Shown here piece by piece: positions 34,508 to 48,563 of a DNA stretch of 64,000 nucleotides (positions are counted from its first letter, which is position 1; each line of letters begins with the position of its first letter). The position numbers and the translations under genes are program-made. Location: the NCBI GenBank assembly GCA_905160935.1, contig CAJHZI010000424.1, forward strand, positions 1,395,001-1,459,000, read 5' to 3'. The notes under the pieces were generated by a model. That model was not told the DNA's origin and searched no databases. It saw only the letters and a program-made list of their open reading frames with translations. The stretch comes from Enchytraeus crypticus (Eukaryota > Annelida > Clitellata > Enchytraeida > Enchytraeidae).

Positions 34508-37500
34508 AATATGATTTTTTCGACCGTAGAAAGACTTAAAAATTAATGTAGTTTCAACAATAAGTGACATTAATTATTATTCTATTATTAAATGAACTCA
34601 TATTTACAGTATATGATGCAGTGATATAACAAGACCGACCACCTTAATAATCATAATTTGATGATAATTGGCGTTTAAAAAGGGTTGAAGTATACCTAAA
34701 AATAGTATATTTCAGTAAAGGAATATATTCAGTCAAAGAATGAGTCTGAAGTCGTGCTTGTGTGTAAGAGAATCAGAATTTCATGATAAAATAATTAAAT
34801 TATTTTTTCTAATTGGTATCCAAAATATCACAATCAGAAAATGCACGTAAACCTGAAGTCGATCATCTATGCTGCTATGATTACAACTGTAATATGATCA
34901 CGTTTTAGAGGAAGATTATCCATGCGCTGTTCAACCGCTATGCTAATGAATATACACCAACAAAAGACAAGCCTTAACCTTTCTGAACTTCTTGCACCAC
35001 TGCGTCAGTCTCTGTTCCAGATGGAGCGATGACCTTGGCCTCCAGACGACCTTGAGCTCCGTTGAAGTCGACAGTAAACTGAGATGGCGTGTTGACCTGT
35101 TAACAACAGTTACAGTTGTCAATTCTTAACCTTTCTTCGAACACAGCAGGAAATTAAAACAGAATTAATCAATACTGTTTATAAATAAATAATAATTTTT
35201 TTAAATAATATCTTTAAGAATAATGAAATTAGGTTTATAAACGTTGCTCACAAGTTCATGAGAGAAATGCTTACTCTCTCTATCCTTTAAATGTGCTAAT
35301 TTGATAAATTCAATTACTTCTTTGCTCAACAATATTATGTTTTTCAAATTTCGTAAAAATCCTTCGTCTGTATTTTTAAATTACAAAATAAATATCATAC
35401 ATCTCATACATATCTGTGCAGAGTAGCCATAATCATTTATTTATTACTCATAGCCTACAAACCATAACGGCAAAATAGATAACATACATAACTTACAGTA
35501 TAACTTGCGGCTTAATGTTAATAAGATATTTTAGTTTGCATTATTTATTACTATTTTTACTTCCTGTGGTGTTCAGCTCGATAGAGCATTTTATGCCCTC
35601 TCTGATTCTGCATGATAAATGTTTTAATTATTTGATAAAATATTTATAGAGATGTTCAACCTTTCACCGCAAAAATCTGTTGATAATGATAACCAACTAA
35701 GCTTAGTTCAGAGTCGCACGAGATAATAATAATAATAATAATAATATTAGTAATAATAATAATAATAATAACAAAGGCTTAACGTCCGTTTCCTCATTCA
35801 AAGATGATGTCAGGGACGTCCCCATAGCACACATCACATAAAGTATTAGAGATCTTACATAAGCTGGTTCAATTTTCAGGAAATAAGAATCCTCGATTAG
35901 TTTATCAACCATGTCAATGGTTCTTCACCAGAAATTTACGAGAACTCAAAAAATTAGCCTTTGAGAGGTAGTGCGAGCTTAAGAATAATCTTCAAGTACC
36001 CTGAGATTTACTGATGACTGTCAGACCTGATTCGAACCGAAGTCTAAAGACTATTGTACAGTTTTCAACAGATTCTTGAGAGTTTTGCTTCTGCGCTGTT
36101 TGGCTTAATATATTTTCATTTGTATTTAATAGTATCCGGAGGTCTTAATTAATTTTCGCTGTTGTCGTAGATGACAGTAGTTCGCCAACGGGGTGTTGCT
36201 ATAATATATGATATTATAAACAACACGCAGTATAATATATAATATATGTTGGGTGTAATTACAAGTAGATAATGAATACTAACGGGTACCAGTTAGTGTT
36301 GTTAGATGCTGCTGCTGTGTTGTTGTTGCTTAGCTGTTTTGTTGTGCGCTAAATACGTTGGAATACTTAAAGGCACTCCCTTCTGCTGTGTTGTTGTTGC
36401 TTTGCTGTTTTGTTGTGCGCTAAATAAGTATGACTACTTACAGGCACTCCCTGCTGCTGCAGGTTCTGTACGTTGATCTTCTGTGTCTCTCCTGTGACTG
36501 GCGCTATGAAGACTTTGAATGGAGAGTCCGGGATAGGCTCTCCGTTATACTTGACCGTTATCAGGTACTCCCCTAAGCAATCAATCAAACAATCAATTAA
36601 TTAATCAATCCATTAAACAATCCATCAATTAATCAATCAGTCAATCAATTAAACAATCAATTAATCAATCAATCAAGAAATCAGTCGATCGATCAATTAA
36701 TCAAAATCAACCATAAATCAATCATCCCCTCAATTAAACAATCCATCAATCTAATAATAGATCAATCAGTCAGTCAGTCAGTTATTCAACCAATTAAACA
36801 ATCTGTCAATAAGATAACTACTGAAACACTATAATTAACGAATATCTGACAGGAATTAATATCTAAAGTTAATTTGGAGAATGCTATATATTTCGCTTTT
36901 AAACATAATTAGGATGAGTCACTTGAGTATTCGTTAGGCCGTCCAGTTATCAACATCTCTTCATTGAGGTTAATGCAGCATTTCAAATACATCTTTAGCT
37001 CTGAAGTCACATATTTCAGTGACGTCACGCATGGCTCAATTGACGTCAAACCTAACTCTGACGTCATACCTGGTTCAGTGACGACATAGGTGACGTCACT
37101 GGTTCCATCTTTCTTGTCCTGGAAGTCGATCTTTGCCTTGGACGGACCCTCGATGCCCATGGACAGACTCCCAGGTCCAGCCTCCCTGGTGATGATTGTG
37201 AACGGGCCTGCAAAATCACAACAACAGAATGTCTCAATAGCGTAGGGGTAACGTCATGACGTTTTAAATGACAGATCCTGAGGTGAATGGAACCCTCGTG
37301 GATTCGAATCCCAGGCGCGCTGATTTGAGTGTAAAATCTCGGACATACACTGGACGGAAAATGGTCTAAATTCCTAATGGTTTAATCATGTGGTATTAAA
37401 AGTGATAGATATCAAAATCGTTGATCATTTCACTATAATGCATATTTACTTTTTTTAACTTTTACTTCCTGTTCGTATGATCACACACATGACAACTACA

Positions 37501-39563
37501 CTTGTTTCCTTTTTAGTTTCTGTTATTTTATGTTTAGTTGCTGTTGTTCCTCTTTAGTCTCCTTTCTTAGTTCGTGTTTTTGTTGTTTTCGTTATTTTCT
37601 TATTTCTCTTAATGGCCATAAGTAATCGTTACCTTTGGTTGGCGTACTATGACATACCACATGTGCTACATAGTTTCCTTTCTTGGTTTCTATTTTTGCA
37701 GTTTTCGTTATTTCTTCCATTCCTCTCCATGGTTATCAGTAATCGTTGCCTTTTGTTGGCGCATCAATTGCAGCCGGCGGGTATTTAAGAATAACATTCT
37801 AACACCCTCGAGATTTTTTCTTCCAAAGCTGTTAACACTCGGTCTTCCAAGCCCCCAATTATCAAGTATAATTCGTTAAATACCAAAATTTTCTAAATAA
37901 ACCGTACTAGATCAAAAAGAGGTTAATCGAATATTCCAGCTTGTATGTTACAAATGTGTTTCAATCGCTATATTAGAAATAAGAACTAAATAAGAACCCT
38001 TCACACTCCACAACATGAATGTTGGACCAGACTGTTTCAAGACCATTTAAAATTTCTGCTGATTGCGGTAAACTTGTGGACGGAGTCAGTGGTTTGTAAG
38101 CAAGTAACTTGAATGCGTATCTGTAAGAGCATGGTTCAAATCCAGCGCTCTCCCCGTCACTGACTTGCTATTTAGCAGTAAACTGACGCTAAACTTTACT
38201 TGGGCTTATTTGTGGTCTCACGCATTACCTCTGTCATTAAATAGCCGGCGTTGTAATTACGTTACTGCATTCCGTTATCAAGGGCATTTGAAAGGTCTTG
38301 AATTTCAATGTTGAAAGCTTTGATATGAACTTACATGGTTTGTTGACTTCACCTCGCTCCAGACCTGAGCCCACAGCCTTCACCTTGTGAGGTCCTCCTC
38401 CAGCTATTGGACCCACCGTAAACTGGAACGGACTTCCTGTAGGACGTTTACAAATTATATGCTACTAGGATAAGTAATAGAATAATGCAATTTAATGTTA
38501 TATGTTATATTATCCTAATAACAACATAGACTTGATTATTCATATATTTTAGTAATTTATAAAATTAAGAATAAAACCAAATACTGGATCTAACCAGATC
38601 TCTTCTTTAACACAGCAAGTAAGAAAGCACAAATGAGACATCAAAAATCTTTACGATCAAAATTCTTTATACAATTATTTAATGACAAGTGCTTGATCTA
38701 GTTTAATAAAATTGGCAGACAATTTTGAATAGCTAGGCTCGATGAGTACTTTCAAATCTCTTCCATTAAAGACGAAAAAGTTATAAATATTGTACTAAAA
38801 GTAAAAAAAATCACAAAATATTAAAATTACTTTAAAATGCATAATATAGTGCAAAAAAAGATATTGAACAACTTAGTGGACTTATAATCCCACCACCTGG
38901 TGGAATTACAGTTAAACAAACTTGGTGGTGCTACATTCACAAAAACCTGGTGAAGTTACAACCACACCAATTGAAGGAGTTACATTAACAAAAAACTGGT
39001 GAAGTTTCTATGATGTAAACGTTGAGATGTTAGAATCACACCAACTTGGTAGAATCAAATGAAATCATAAAAGTCTGATGATGTTGCAATCACGTTAAAC
39101 TGGTGGATTCGCACATGCTTGGTGGCGCTACATTCCCAAAAACGTGGTGTATTTAAACTCGCACAAAACCTAGTTGAGTCATAATCACAAAACCTGGTAT
39201 ATGGAAGCCCTTGTTCTTCAGACTGACAATATGAACGCCTGTCTCCGTGGGCTGGAATCGAACCGTGAACTTGTTGTCCCCAGCGTCGACCACATCACAC
39301 CTCGTCACTGCACCAGTGGGTGAGGTCACCGTTCCCTCCAGCTCTCTCACGTTGATTCCTGTCCACACAAAAAACTACATCAGGTAATTTATAGTATTTA
39401 TCAACTGATCCTCTCTCTCTATCTCTCTCTCTCTTTCAATCTCTATCTCGTTCTCTCTCTCTCTCTTTCTCTCTTTTTATATCCCTTGCTTTCTATCTAT
39501 CTGTGTCTACTCCAAACGTCAGGTTCAGGCCTCAAAGTAGTAACGGTTTTAAATATAGGTTTC

Positions 39564-39637
<74 letters not shown>

Positions 39638-39646
39638 GTAGCTTAA

Positions 39647-39688
<42 letters not shown>

Positions 39689-39703
39689 CTCTCTCTCTCT
39701 CTC

Positions 39704-39802
<99 letters not shown>

Positions 39803-42800
39803 ATTTAAGCTACATATTACATGAAGTTTGCAACGTACAGGTTTATTGAAATATTGAAATTAATTATAATTAAAACAGACTAAACAATTTGTTTATGTAC
39901 ACTTCAAGAGATTTAGTACACACCATATCTAAAATTAATTATCTTAAGGCATCAATTGAATTGAAGCCAATATATCGTAAATTCATTCAGATGGCACATT
40001 ATGATACAGTGTTCCCGAAATTATTAACTTCTAGAGTTGCACCTAACGTCTTAATTCAACTACTTAGGTAATTTAATACAATCACATAAGAAGTAGTAAA
40101 AGCGAACAAGCTAAAACTTACGCAAATAGTAAAACAACAAACGCAAGTACATGTATACTAAAGTATAACAAGTAAAGATTTATTGACAAAATATAAAACC
40201 AACAATAGCAAGAATTATTCAATAGAACTAGCAGAACAAAGAAATCGAATAACTCAAGAAATTAAGTCAACTAATATAACGAATAGCTGGTAAAATGTAA
40301 TGAAATATAGAAATTTAGAAACAATCTTAGTGCAGCGCTGCCTACCGGCCATCTTGATGTTAAGCTCACAGGTGCTGCCTGCACTGGTCGTGGTCTGGGT
40401 TGCCTGCTGCTGCCTCACGATGCTCTCTGACGTCACTCTGCCTGATCCGACACCGCCCACATTAATGGTGAATGGGCTGCCTGTATCAATCAATCAATCT
40501 CATCTAAAGTTTGACAGAGTCAATCAATCCGTATCTATAATTCAAACAGTCGTTCAGTCAATACATTAACTGGTTCCATCAATCAATCAATGAGCTAATC
40601 AATCAGTAAATAAATAAATGAATTAATGAATTAATTAAAAGTAATCTATCAGCCAATGAGTCGCTTACTCAATAAGTTATCAAGTCATTTCGTCTATCCA
40701 CGAATCTATCTATCGGTTGAAGGGTCATCAAATTAAATAACTATAAAGATTAGTCGAACATTTGCAAGTATAGATCATATTATACTCATAATTATAATAA
40801 AGAAATATGTGTAGACCTCAACAATGTTATCTTTTATTTTCCTTGCACACGTTAACTGACGACTCACATTAAGAATTGATTAAACCACATATAAGCATAA
40901 ACAACAATTGCAATGGTAGTGGGATAAAAAAATCAAAGCTGCTTTAGCACATTTCTGGCATTTCTGTGTAACGAAAGCACTAGTTGGCCTAATTTGGAGT
41001 TTAAACAGGGAAGCTTACAATCCGAAGAAACGGCATTCGCTCATTCTCATTATTCCAAACAACAAATGGATTAAAATATGGAAAGTCATAACGTGCCAGA
41101 CATACAACAAGTAATGGCCTATGAGGTACACAACAAGTCATAGCTTAAAGGCACACAACAAGTCATAACCTACCAGACACACAACAAGTCATAACCTACC
41201 AGACACACAGCAAGTCATAACCTACCAGACACACAACAAGTCATAACCTACCATCACACACAACAAGTCATAACCTATCTGGCACACAACAAGTCATAAC
41301 CTATAGGCAAACAACTAGTCATAACCTACCTGGCACATGCTCATCGGCATACTTGACGGCTAGCTGGTACTGGCCGGGCTCAGTAGGCTTGTAGACGACC
41401 CTTGTGGTGCCATCAGGGTTCTCCTCACATTTGATCTCGACCTTACCAGGACCAACCACAGACAGACCAAGACCTCCAACACCTGCACAGTGCAGAAATG
41501 AACGCTAAAATCTTGTCAATGGACATACTAGTAATAATAATAATAATAATAATAGTAATAATTGGGATGTCACCGTTACGGATACTTTCTCAGTAAGCAA
41601 TCTCGGCCTATCTTGCACTGCTGCTGGTGCTGCTGCAGAGGCCGCGGCTAATAGGAAAATTCTGAAGTATGCCTAAATCTCTAGCAGCTATATCTTCATG
41701 CCCATTGCCTTTGAGACCCTGGGCCCCGTCAATTCTGTCGCATCAAACTTTATTGACGAAATAACAGGAGGACCAGCGCCATTACTTTTGATAAGCGCGA
41801 AAAAACTTTTCTTTGGCAGCGACTGTCTATTGCTCTCCAGCGATTCAGTTTACGAGGTTTGAACAGATCTTAAAATTAACTTTATTTACGCTTTAAGGCG
41901 GAACATATATTCTGGCCTTTATGCTATTTTTTGTAAGTTCTCTGTGACAAATTTGAAAGTTGTAAGCGATAAACATGACAGAACGTTTCTGTAACACGAT
42001 ATTCCATATTTAACCTAAAATACTATTTCACGGCACTTGACAAGGTCTAGAAATAATAGCTGATCTATATCTTCAAAGAAGATTTCACCGTATTTGATAT
42101 GGCATAACAATATCAGTTGAATTATAATATTCTCTTCATACGAGAGTCCTATTTTTCTAGATATAACAAAATGAAAATATATAATCCAGACTTCTTCTTA
42201 AACTTCTCAATTGTCAAAGTCAGCCAGCCAATTCAACAATAACTTGGATTTTTAATCATCGGAGTTTTAATTGCTGGAGATTGGAACCCCTTGGCAGATT
42301 TATGACCCCCTGACTAAGTCCTAACCACCACCTGTTTTAACCCCCTCCCTGACAAATGCAGGATGACTCCCCCTGCAAGTCTTCGACACACCTAACGACC
42401 ACCTTGGAAAAATTAAAAAAACGCAACTCTACTATTCAAGAAATACTTACCAGCCTCTTTGGTGTTGATGTTGAACTCATTGACCTGGTTGGTGGTTGCA
42501 GTGAAGAGTCCCTGGCCCGTGACCTTGACCTTGCTAGCGTTAGCGACCTCCATTCCAGTGATGGAGATCTTGAAGGGAGAGCCTGTGATGGGCTGCCCGT
42601 TCCTCAGCACAGTCACGTAGTGCTCGCCTGACTCCCTAGGGGTGAACGAGATACCTGCGGTAGAGTGATAACACTGATAGAAATAATAATAAATAAATAA
42701 AGAGATACGTGTGATAGAGTGATAAAACTGATAGAAAGAGTAAATAAGTAAATAAAAAAGAGATGCGTGTGATAGAGTGATAAAAGTGATAGAAATAGTA

Positions 42801-43280
42801 AATAAATAAGTAAATAAATGACAGATTGATAAAACTGATAGAAAGAGTAAATAAGTAAATAAATAAAGAAATACGTGTGATAGAGTGATAAAAATGATAG
42901 AAAGAGTAAGTAAATAAAGAGATACCTGCGATAGATAGATGAAACTGACAGAAAGAATAAATAAATAACGATATTTATAAATTTGAAGTGATTTGTGGGA
43001 GATTGATGAAGCCTATAAAGATGCAGAGATGCATGTGATAGATTGATAAAACTGATAGAGGTAATTGATAAAACTGAATAAGAAGGGGATGTAGTTAACT
43101 TAACTAAAGGAGGTCATTGAAGATAGAATGGAAAGAGAAGCAGAGGTAGACCGAGATTAGGAAACCCAGATGATTTAAGAATCCACTCGTATGTGGATAT
43201 GAAGAGGAGAACAAAATACAGAAAAGAGTGAAGGCGTTATATACAATGGACCTGCCAGTAGGCAGTGCACTAAGCGACGT

Positions 43281-43313
<33 letters not shown>

Positions 43314-45239
43314 GAGATTGTCTAAGCATCATGCTGTGTCCTCACCCAGCTGCCCAGAAGGCTGTCTCTTGAGCAGACATGGCTCCTCCACGCCGGATGG
43401 AGAGCGGATGATCGCTGTGAGATTGGTGAGGTCAGTGACGGTTGTTGTCAGGGACATAACGCTTGTTCTGCCCACCGTCATGTGAGAGGTTCTCTCAGAG
43501 GTGATGCTCTGCTGGGCTGCGTGCTGCTGCTGAACAGAGGTAGACCTCAACAGTTCCTGAGTCTCCTGAACGACTGAAATACATCAATGAACTACATCAG
43601 TACAATACATCAATACAATACATCAATACAATACATCTGTAAAATACATCAATGCAGTACATCAATACAATACATCAATACAATACATCAATACAATACA
43701 TCAATACAATACATCAATACAATACATCAATGAACTACATCAGTAAAATACATTAATACAATACATCAATACAATACATCAATACAATACATCAATACAA
43801 TACATCAATACAATACATCAATACAATACATCAATACAATACATCAATACAATACATCAACACAATACATCAACACAATACATCAACACAATACATCAAT
43901 ACAATACATCAATACAATGCAATACATCAATACAATACATCAATACAATACTATACATCAACTCAATACAATGCTTACAATACATCAATGCAATGAAATA
44001 AATAATAAAATACGTCAATACAATACATTGATGCAATAAAATACATCAATACAATACATCAATACAATACATCAATACAACACTATACATCAACTCAATA
44101 TAATACGTAAATACAGTACAATGTATCAATATAATATAGTGCAGCGATTATAATTCTATACATTAATATGTCTATACAATACATCAATACAACACTATAC
44201 ATCAACTCACTACAATACGTAAATACAGTAAAATATAATGTAGCAAGATAATATAGTACATCTATTATTATTATATACATTAATACGTTAATACAATACA
44301 ATACATCAATAAAATGCATCAATACAATACTATACATCAGCTCAATAAAATAAGTAAATACAGTACAATATAATGTATCAATATAATATACATGTTTAGT
44401 ACATCTATTATAATTATATACATTAATACCATACAATACATCAATACAATACTATACATCAACTCAATATAATAATAAGTAAATGCAGTACAATATAATG
44501 AATCAATTTAATACGGTACATCAATTACAATTATATACGCTAATGCGTCAATACAATGCAATAAATAAATATAATACAATAGATACAGTTGCTGCACGGA
44601 TCTCATCAGCGTCTACTGGGTCTCTTGAATGACTAGGAAATACACCAATACAATAAAATACATTAATGTAATAGAAGAAAACCTGAAGAAACACTATACA
44701 ATGAATACAACTCATACACATAATATATATAGATAAAATACTCGTATATAGTACAATAAAATACACACAAAATATGCATATAATGCACTCATACTTACCA
44801 GCAGTACAATACATCTGCAATTCAATAAATTCAATTGTTAAATTAAAGAAATTAATGGTCTCTCGAATAACTGATTAACAGGCTAATACATAAAATATAT
44901 GCACATACAATATTGCAGGATATTGCGATACACTTGTACATAATATTTAAGTACAACACAGTACTGCCATTAACCGTTCTGAAATATATCTTTTGAGTAG
45001 GCCTACTTAACAATGTCAAAATCATAGTTGAGGTTTCCTACAGGTGGACTGCCGCAGGGTTCAAATCACGAATTCCTCTGTCCCTGATATCCTTTCAAGA
45101 GATGAAAATGACGTTAAACGCTATTTATTTGTCATTTATTTCTTTTATTTTATTTAGCTCCTATACATGTGTGATACTAATACTGGAGCGATATATTTGC
45201 GTGTATGTTATATATCTACGCTATATATTTCGAAACGTA

Positions 45240-45319
<80 letters not shown>

Positions 45320-47605
45320 ACGTTGAATGGAGTTAAAAACACTTACACTCAGCTGGGGTGACTTTAGCCGTGAATGGGGCTCCCTGAATGGGCTGGCCGG
45401 CGAATTTGACGGTGATTTTGTAGTCTCCAGGGGTGATGGGTGTGTAGGTGATAGTGGCCGTACCGTCCTTGTTATCCTTGCACTGGATCTGCGCCTTAGA
45501 TGGGCCCTCGATGCCCAAGCCCAGGCCACCTGTTCAACGAGATACCAATATTGATTGATTGACTATTTAATTGATTGATTAAACTTCTAATGGTTATTTG
45601 ACCATTTCAACTCTAATATTAACTTTCTCTTTCTCTCTTTCTCTCTCTCCGTCCCTCACTCACTCTCATTCTCTCTCTTATTCTCAGTTCAGCATTCACT
45701 CTTTGTTCTTTGACGAAAATTTTAGCAGAAATTAATATATAAATAAATATATATCCGCCGTATCTGGCATAAGGCAATAGCAGTCCCTGACATTGATTTC
45801 TGGCATAGAATCGGGGGTTAAATTCTTATTGATTAATTGTTGAGGCATAACGAAATCTATTCTCGTCAGTTCAAATTTCACTTAAAATATCTTATCTGTT
45901 GGGGACGTCCCTGACATCATCCCTGGATGAGGAAACGGACGTTAAACCTTTATTATTAATATTATTATTTTTAACATCGGCTTATGGAGAATCGACGTCA
46001 AAATCGCGTCTACTTCAGTATATTGCATTTTCTTGGGCACAATTATTTTATACGGTTTACCGGACATTGGATTTTGTTTGCATCGTTTGTGAACATTTTT
46101 GTTTATTCGGTTTGACTTTTATTCCGTAGTGCTCGATGTTGTCATGGTTGACAGTAGCCTTAAAATTGTTGTTATTGTCTTTTTGTTGCAGTTGCTGTTG
46201 TTTGTTGTTGTTGTTGTTGTTGTTGCTGTTGTTTTTGTTTGTTGTTGTTGCTGTTGTTGTTATTGTTGCTGCTGCTGTTGTAATTGTTTATTTTTGTTGC
46301 TGCTGTTGTTATTGTTTATTGTTGTTGTTGTTGTTGCTGCTGTTGTTGTTGTCTACCTGGGCCTGAATCCTTGGTGACGACGGTGAAGTGGGTCGGCTGC
46401 CCCGCCACTCCGCTAGTCAGTCCAGGCCCGAAAGCACTCACGTTGCCAGGCTTCTTCTCATGGACGAAGAAGTTGAAGGGACTCCTGGGCACCGGCACCC
46501 CCGCATAGAACACCTCGAGGGTGTGCAGCCCAAACTCTGCCGGCTGATAGCAGACCTTGACCTTCCCGTTACCACCGTCAACTATCCTGGGCCTGTGCTT
46601 GACTCCAGAGGGCGTGGTGATGATTGCTGCATGAGAAATCAATCGTTCAGTCAAGCAATGATTCGATGAAATAAATCAGTGTATTTAATGAATTAGGACA
46701 AATTATAAGTGGTGATTTTCTAGTAAACAAATTTATCAAAATTTAATTTTGAGAGTTAACCATTTTAAAATTCATTATAAGTTTGAAGAATTTGTAATAG
46801 ATTCTTGGTAAATGGAATTTTCCTATAAAGTATCTGGCTGGAAAGTATCATTGGCTGGATCCAATGGCGAAGAGGCTGGAGCCAATGGCGAAGTCGGTAA
46901 GATACTCGACCGCGGATCGATCGATAGGTGCGGGATCAAATCCTGGGCTCGCCCGTCACTGACATCGCTTTCGAGTGAGGAAACTGACGTTAACCTTAGC
47001 GTTTACCAGCTTTTATCTTCAAAATGAATAATTATATCTACTGCAAATATCCAAAATTATTTTATTATTTATAAAATTTACATTTTTCTTATTCTATTAC
47101 ACTGCCTAGCGGCATATAACTCTTCCAACCAATTCTATCTTCAGCTTTACTTTTCATCCATACTTATGAATTTGTCATCAAATCATCTAATATGCCATGT
47201 CTCAGTCTGCCTCTAACCCTTTCCTTTGCATCCTTCTACTACATATATCAAAAAAACCATTACCCCTATAATACGTTCTATCCAGCTGTTCATTCTATCA
47301 CTTCTCACATTTATTAGCTGTCTATCTGTACCGACTCTCTCAAAACCTCTTCATTTGTTATTCAATATAATATTTTATATCTAATAGAAATTTACATAAA
47401 AAAGTTTACTTCTTAAAATATATATTACATAAATATTATTGAATTCATTGAATTTATCTTAAAGAACTGAAATTTAAAGTACTCAGCTGAATATACTTAG
47501 TACTGATTTCTACTGAACAGTATTTAAACAATATTGAAGTAATCTGATCGGGGCCAGTAACATGTTGGCAAGTTGTTCGGCAACGGTATAGATGTATATC
47601 ATATG

Positions 47606-47646
<41 letters not shown>

Positions 47647-48500
47647 GTATATATATATATATATGTATATATACAGTATATGTATATATATATACATATA
47701 TAGTATACACATATATACATGTAGTACGTATATATAGTATATATGTGACATATGTATATGTCAACAGCAGTAGATGTATGTTAGAAATCCAGTGCTTTCA
47801 CAGTCACTAAAATGCTATGGAGCAGAAAATTGACGTTAAATCTGGCTTTAGACTTTATAATTCAGTGACTGCACTGCATAGAACTATTTAAAACACAGGA
47901 AAACGCATCACACCGTCTGTTTGTCTGAAATCGTCTCCAATCTTAATTTCGAAATCCGTTGCGTGGAAGGGGGAAGGAACACCCTCCTGCGGGGCGGGCT
48001 GAACATTCGGCACGTCCACAAGGGCAGAGGGCGCCCCGGCATGAGCCTGCGGGGCATGCTGGGGCGAGATAGGGGCCTCCTGCGGAGAGTAGGGTGTTGC
48101 CTGTTGACTCGTGGTCGTGGCTCTCTGTAGGGTTTCTGCAGTAACAGTCGTCTCCGTCACCTAAATAATAATAATATAAAAATATTAATAATAATACTAC
48201 TACTAATAATAATAATAATAATATACATCGTCGGAAATTGATATTGGATTAGGGTGTCGGCAAGATATTCGACCGCGGATCAATACGTGCGGGTTTTCAA
48301 ATCCTGGGATCGCCCGTCACTGATATCGCTTTCGAGGGAGGAAACTGATGTTAACAGTAGCATTTTTAGCTCTTTAATAATAATGATAATGATAATAATA
48401 GTAATAATAATAATAGTACTATTAATAATAATTTATTGTTATTATCATTAAAATAATAACAATAGCAATAATAATAATAATAATAATAACGAGAAGATTC

Positions 48501-48563
<63 letters not shown>

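Noticed and set aside
46099-46377. Plus-strand frames with long Val/Leu/Cys runs suggesting a membrane protein.
   Set aside because: They read through the GTT/GCT triplet array beside filamin exon 15 on the other strand.
46866-46960. A-box and B-box-like sequences considered as a functional tRNA gene.
   Set aside because: No cloverleaf with a 7-bp acceptor stem is evident, and the same sequence recurs with a fixed non-tRNA 3' part, so it is a SINE.
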